DNA of 7,331 nucleotides from contig CAIMPQ010000136.1 in NCBI GenBank assembly GCA_903843315.1, positions 1 to 7,331 on the forward strand, read 5' to 3'. A model generated the notes under the pieces. It was given only the letters and a program-made list of their open reading frames with translations, was not told the DNA's origin and ran no database searches. The translations under genes and the position numbers were made by a program. Positions 5,659 to 7,331 of this stretch are shown here, one piece after another; position 1 is the stretch's first letter; every line of letters starts with the position of its first letter. Source of the DNA: an uncultured beta proteobacterium (GTDB lineage Bacteria > Pseudomonadota > Gammaproteobacteria > Burkholderiales > Burkholderiaceae).

Positions 5659-6639
5659 TTACTCAGCTTCGATCTTGGCTTGTTGAGCTACTAACTCCCA
5701 TTTCTTTTTCTCAGCTGCGATAAATATCTTGGTATTCGCTGGTGTGTCGCCTACAGCCCAACCACCCAAGTCTTTCCAACGCTGCTTAATCTCTGGAGTC
5801 TCAAGTGCTTTTTTGACTGCCACATACAAGCGATCAATCACCGGCTTAGGAGTTCCAGCTGGAACGAATAATCCAAACCAAGCAGTCACTTCAAAGTTTG
5901 GATAACCTGATTGAATCATCGTTGGCACATCAGGTAAGTCAGGAACTCTATTCTTGCTGGTTACCGCTAGAGCGCGTAATTTACCAGCCTTAATATATTG
6001 CATGGAGCTTGGTAGGTTATCAATCATCATGTTGGTCTGACCGGCCAATAAATCAGCTAACGCTGGACCCGCGCCCTTGTAAGGAACGTGAATAATATCG
6101 ATGCCAGCTTGAGTCCTGAACAACTCACCAGACATATGAATCGATTGCCCTCGGCCAGAGGATGCAAATGAATACTTACCCGGATTCGCTTTGGCTAAAG
6201 CCACCAGTTCAGCGACCGTCTTTGCAGGGACTTCTGGGTTTACAACCAATACATTCGGATTTGCAATCACGATAGTGATGGGCTCCATATCCTCCATCTT
6301 GTATGGAAGATTTTTATACAAACTGTAATTAATGGCATTCGGACCAATATTACCCATCGCCATGGTGTAACCATCAGGGGGGGCCGACAACAACGCCTGA
6401 ATACCGATGATTCCTGCACCACCTGCTTTGTTTTCAATAATCACTGTCTGACCAAGCTCTTTTCCCAAAATATCCGAGAGTGCCCGTGAGGCAATATCCG
6501 TTGTTCCACCTGGGGCTGCAGTCACAATGATCTTGACCGGCTTATTTGGAAAAGGCTGTGCCCAGGTTAAATTCGTTGCCAATGCTGTTACTGCAATGGC
6601 AAGCAGGTATTTCTTGCGCAAAAAAGTCAGGTGAATCAT
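5659..6639 (-). CDS. Bug/TctC-family periplasmic solute receptor (orphan)
   Basis: This is a complete 326-residue Bug receptor. Residues 1-27 are a Sec signal peptide with Arg8-Lys9-Lys10 and a TWA cleavage site before Gln28. It carries PGGTTD (43-48), DGYTMA (89-94), SSGRGQSIHMSGE (160-172), HVPYKG (184-189) and Asp207-Asn208. The second loop and the following residues closely match the receptor at 1659-2657 (both have HMSGELF and an Asp-Asn followed by SS), so the two are probably paralogues with related ligands. One difference is Asn101 where both others have His in HAIN. A good TGGAG site precedes the ATG. The gene lies 63 nt downstream of the cytochrome c gene on the same strand and may be read with it. 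No membrane subunits of a tripartite transporter are nearby, and the ligand is unknown. Confidence 0.93.
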   Translation of the reverse strand: MIHLTFLRKKYLLAIAVTALATNLTWAQPFPNKPVKIIVTAAPGGTTDIASRALSDILGKELGQTVIIENKAGGAGIIGIQALLSAPPDGYTMAMGNIGPNAINYSLYKNLPYKMEDMEPITIVIANPNVLVVNPEVPAKTVAELVALAKANPGKYSFASSGRGQSIHMSGELFRTQAGIDIIHVPYKGAGPALADLLAGQTNMMIDNLPSSMQYIKAGKLRALAVTSKNRVPDLPDVPTMIQSGYPNFEVTAWFGLFVPAGTPKPVIDRLYVAVKKALETPEIKQRWKDLGGWAVGDTPANTKIFIAAEKKKWELVAQQAKIEAE

Positions 6640-6645
6640 GGTTGT

Positions 6646-6650
6646 CTCCA
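6646..6650 (-). promoter_or_regulatory. ribosome binding site of the third Bug receptor
   Basis: TGGAG on the minus strand, 6 nt before ATG 6639, supports that start. Confidence 0.65.
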
Positions 6651-6702
6651 GGTAATTTATATTTTTTATTGAGTTTCTATAGACAGCTTCAATACGTCTG
6701 CT

Positions 6703-7098
6703 TTATTTTTTATTCGACCCCGCCTTGCGTACCTCAATTTCTTTATTAATTGCAGCGATGGTTTTTGCATCTGGCGACTTCCAATTACCACCAGAGTTAT
6801 TCACCATATAGACCAAGGCATCAGCAAATCCTTCGATACTGAGGTTCGGGTTGCCGCCTTTGGGTGGCATGCCACGAATGCCAAAATAGGCATGCGCAGT
6901 AAGTGTGACCTGCCCTTCAGCAATGAGAGGGGCCCACTTTGCTTTATCACCAAACTTAGGTGCATTCAGAACACCCGCTGCATGGCAGCTTACACATACC
7001 TGTTTATAGGTATTTTCTCCAGATTGCGCATTAGCCACACTAGATAAAGCGATTCCTAGTAATCCTAAAAGTAGATATAAAGCAGACTTCTGATGCAT
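6703..7098 (-). CDS. class I cytochrome c, c5 type, periplasmic
   Basis: A single-haem electron carrier of 131 residues. Residues 1-24 form a signal peptide ending ANA, with cleavage before Gln25. The haem site CVSCH (35-39) gives two thioether cysteines and His39 as proximal ligand; Met77 in GIRGMPPKGG (73-82) is the expected distal ligand. The stretch APKFGDKAKWAPL (46-58) and the closing helix with ADALVYMV are typical of cytochrome c5-like proteins. A tail of about 30 residues rich in lysine follows the last haem-fold helix. I choose ATG 7098 because AAGAGG lies 7 nt upstream; an in-frame TTG at 7122 would add eight residues ahead of the signal peptide. It is 83 nt downstream of feoB and 63 nt upstream of a Bug receptor gene, all on one strand. 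Its redox partners cannot be told from the sequence. Confidence 0.92.
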   Translation of the reverse strand: MHQKSALYLLLGLLGIALSSVANAQSGENTYKQVCVSCHAAGVLNAPKFGDKAKWAPLIAEGQVTLTAHAYFGIRGMPPKGGNPNLSIEGFADALVYMVNNSGGNWKSPDAKTIAAINKEIEVRKAGSNKK

Positions 7099-7105
7099 GG
7101 GGCGG

Positions 7106-7111
7106 CCTCTT
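7106..7111 (-). promoter_or_regulatory. ribosome binding site that fixes the cytochrome c start
   Basis: AAGAGG on the minus strand lies 7 nt before ATG 7098 and inside the longer frame that begins at TTG 7122, which argues for the shorter protein. Confidence 0.65.
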
Positions 7112-7161
7112 AGTAAATTCAATACCTATGAATGTAGCCTAATTTTAAGAAAATTGCTCTT

Positions 7162-7179
7162 GAATCTGCTACGAGATTC
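7162..7179 (-). terminator. hairpin just downstream of feoB
   Basis: GAATCT (7162-7167) and AGATTC (7174-7179) form a perfect 6-bp stem with a 6-nt loop, 2 nt after the feoB stop codon. On the minus strand the next bases include ATTTTCTT but no clean U-run. A second AT-only inverted repeat (AATTTT-AAG-AAAATT, 7141-7155) follows. It could end or attenuate feoB transcription before the cytochrome gene. Confidence 0.4.
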
Positions 7180-7181
7180 CC

Positions 7182-7331
7182 TTAGCCCAAACCCAAAGCG
7201 CTAGCAATCCTGTAGGTAATAAAGGAGGCTAGATAAGCCAAGCCAAATAAGTAACCCAACATGATGGCGGGGATCTTCCAACTGCCAGTTTCACGTTTAA
7301 CAGCAGCAATAGTAGATAAGCACTGAGGTGC
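7182..7331 (-). CDS. feoB: FeoB ferrous iron transporter, C-terminal 49 residues only
   Basis: The frame enters from the right edge and ends at TAA 7182-7184. It encodes the last 49 residues, beginning APQCLSTIAAVKRETGSWK and continuing through a final hydrophobic helix (about 21-44 of the fragment) rich in Gly, Leu, Ala and Tyr. The Q-C-x-S-T-x-A-x-x-x-R-E-T-x-S-W signature before the last transmembrane helix is characteristic of the C-terminal membrane domain of FeoB, the inner-membrane Fe(II) importer whose N-terminal G-protein domain would lie beyond the window. The gene is truncated only by the window edge. Other feo genes cannot be seen. Confidence rests on this short but distinctive segment. 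Confidence 0.82.
   Translation of the reverse strand, partial: APQCLSTIAAVKRETGSWKIPAIMLGYLFGLAYLASFITYRIASALGLG

Noticed and set aside
6376..6383. Run of seven G (C on the coding strand) inside the third Bug gene, considered as a phase-variation tract
   Set aside because: It encodes the conserved Ala-Pro-Pro-Asp-Gly turn of the family, the frame is intact, and seven bases is short for slippage.
6546..6749. Plus-strand open frame of 67 codons spanning the Bug/cytochrome gap
   Set aside because: Antisense to the Bug signal peptide and the cytochrome 3' end, with no coding character.
1..7331. Search for mobile elements, CRISPR repeats, tRNA/rRNA and toxin-antitoxin pairs
   Set aside because: No transposase, terminal repeats, regularly spaced repeats, RNA gene or toxin-like pair was seen on either strand.

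Overview
The window looks like a chromosomal stretch from a betaproteobacterium of the Burkholderiales, most like a freshwater Polynucleobacter or a close relative. The reasons are the moderate GC content (mid-40s percent by eye), the crowd of orphan Bug/TctC-type periplasmic receptors, the DsbB of the type with a C-terminal cysteine pair, and the short intergenic gaps. This placement is inference from gene content; no rRNA or other phylogenetic marker is present.

Layout. Positions 1-1524 (minus) hold most of a COG3014-type outer-membrane lipoprotein that runs off the left edge. Positions 1659-3416 (minus) look like one transcription unit read right to left: a 52-residue two-helix membrane protein (DUF5993-like), dsbB 6 nt downstream of its stop, then a Bug receptor 30 nt further on. 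Positions 3514-4522 (minus) form a second unit: a SemiSWEET sugar transporter followed by a fumarylacetoacetate-hydrolase-family enzyme close to fumarylpyruvate hydrolases. Facing away from it is a Bug receptor on the plus strand (4598-5599). It converges, across a strong 12-bp hairpin, on a third Bug receptor (5659-6639, minus), which lies downstream of a class I cytochrome c of the c5 type (6703-7098, minus). The right edge (7182-7331, minus) carries the last 49 codons of feoB, the ferrous-iron transporter.

How the genes relate. The three Bug receptors would bind small carboxylates or related solutes in the periplasm, but no TctA/TctB membrane partners are present, so they are orphan receptors here. 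Two of them (1659-2657 and 5659-6639) share ligand-loop motifs and the third is clearly different. The DUF5993/dsbB pair belongs to periplasmic disulfide formation. The FAH enzyme hydrolyses acylpyruvates in catabolism of aromatic or other organic acids and could act on carboxylates brought in elsewhere. Cytochrome c and FeoB touch respiration and iron supply. Apart from the DUF5993-dsbB coupling, functional links between neighbours are weak.

Three genes (dsbB, the FAH enzyme, the cytochrome) have an in-frame upstream TTG that would lengthen them; an internal ATG is the better start in each. Two genes (DUF5993 and SemiSWEET) have no Shine-Dalgarno but a -10-like hexamer exactly 6 nt before the ATG, which suggests leaderless mRNAs. 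I see no transposon, phage, CRISPR, tRNA or rRNA, and no gene-free stretch over 300 bases. I found no convincing new multi-gene system; the most interesting items are the small DUF5993-like gene, the rearranged DsbB cysteines and the divergent Bug receptor.
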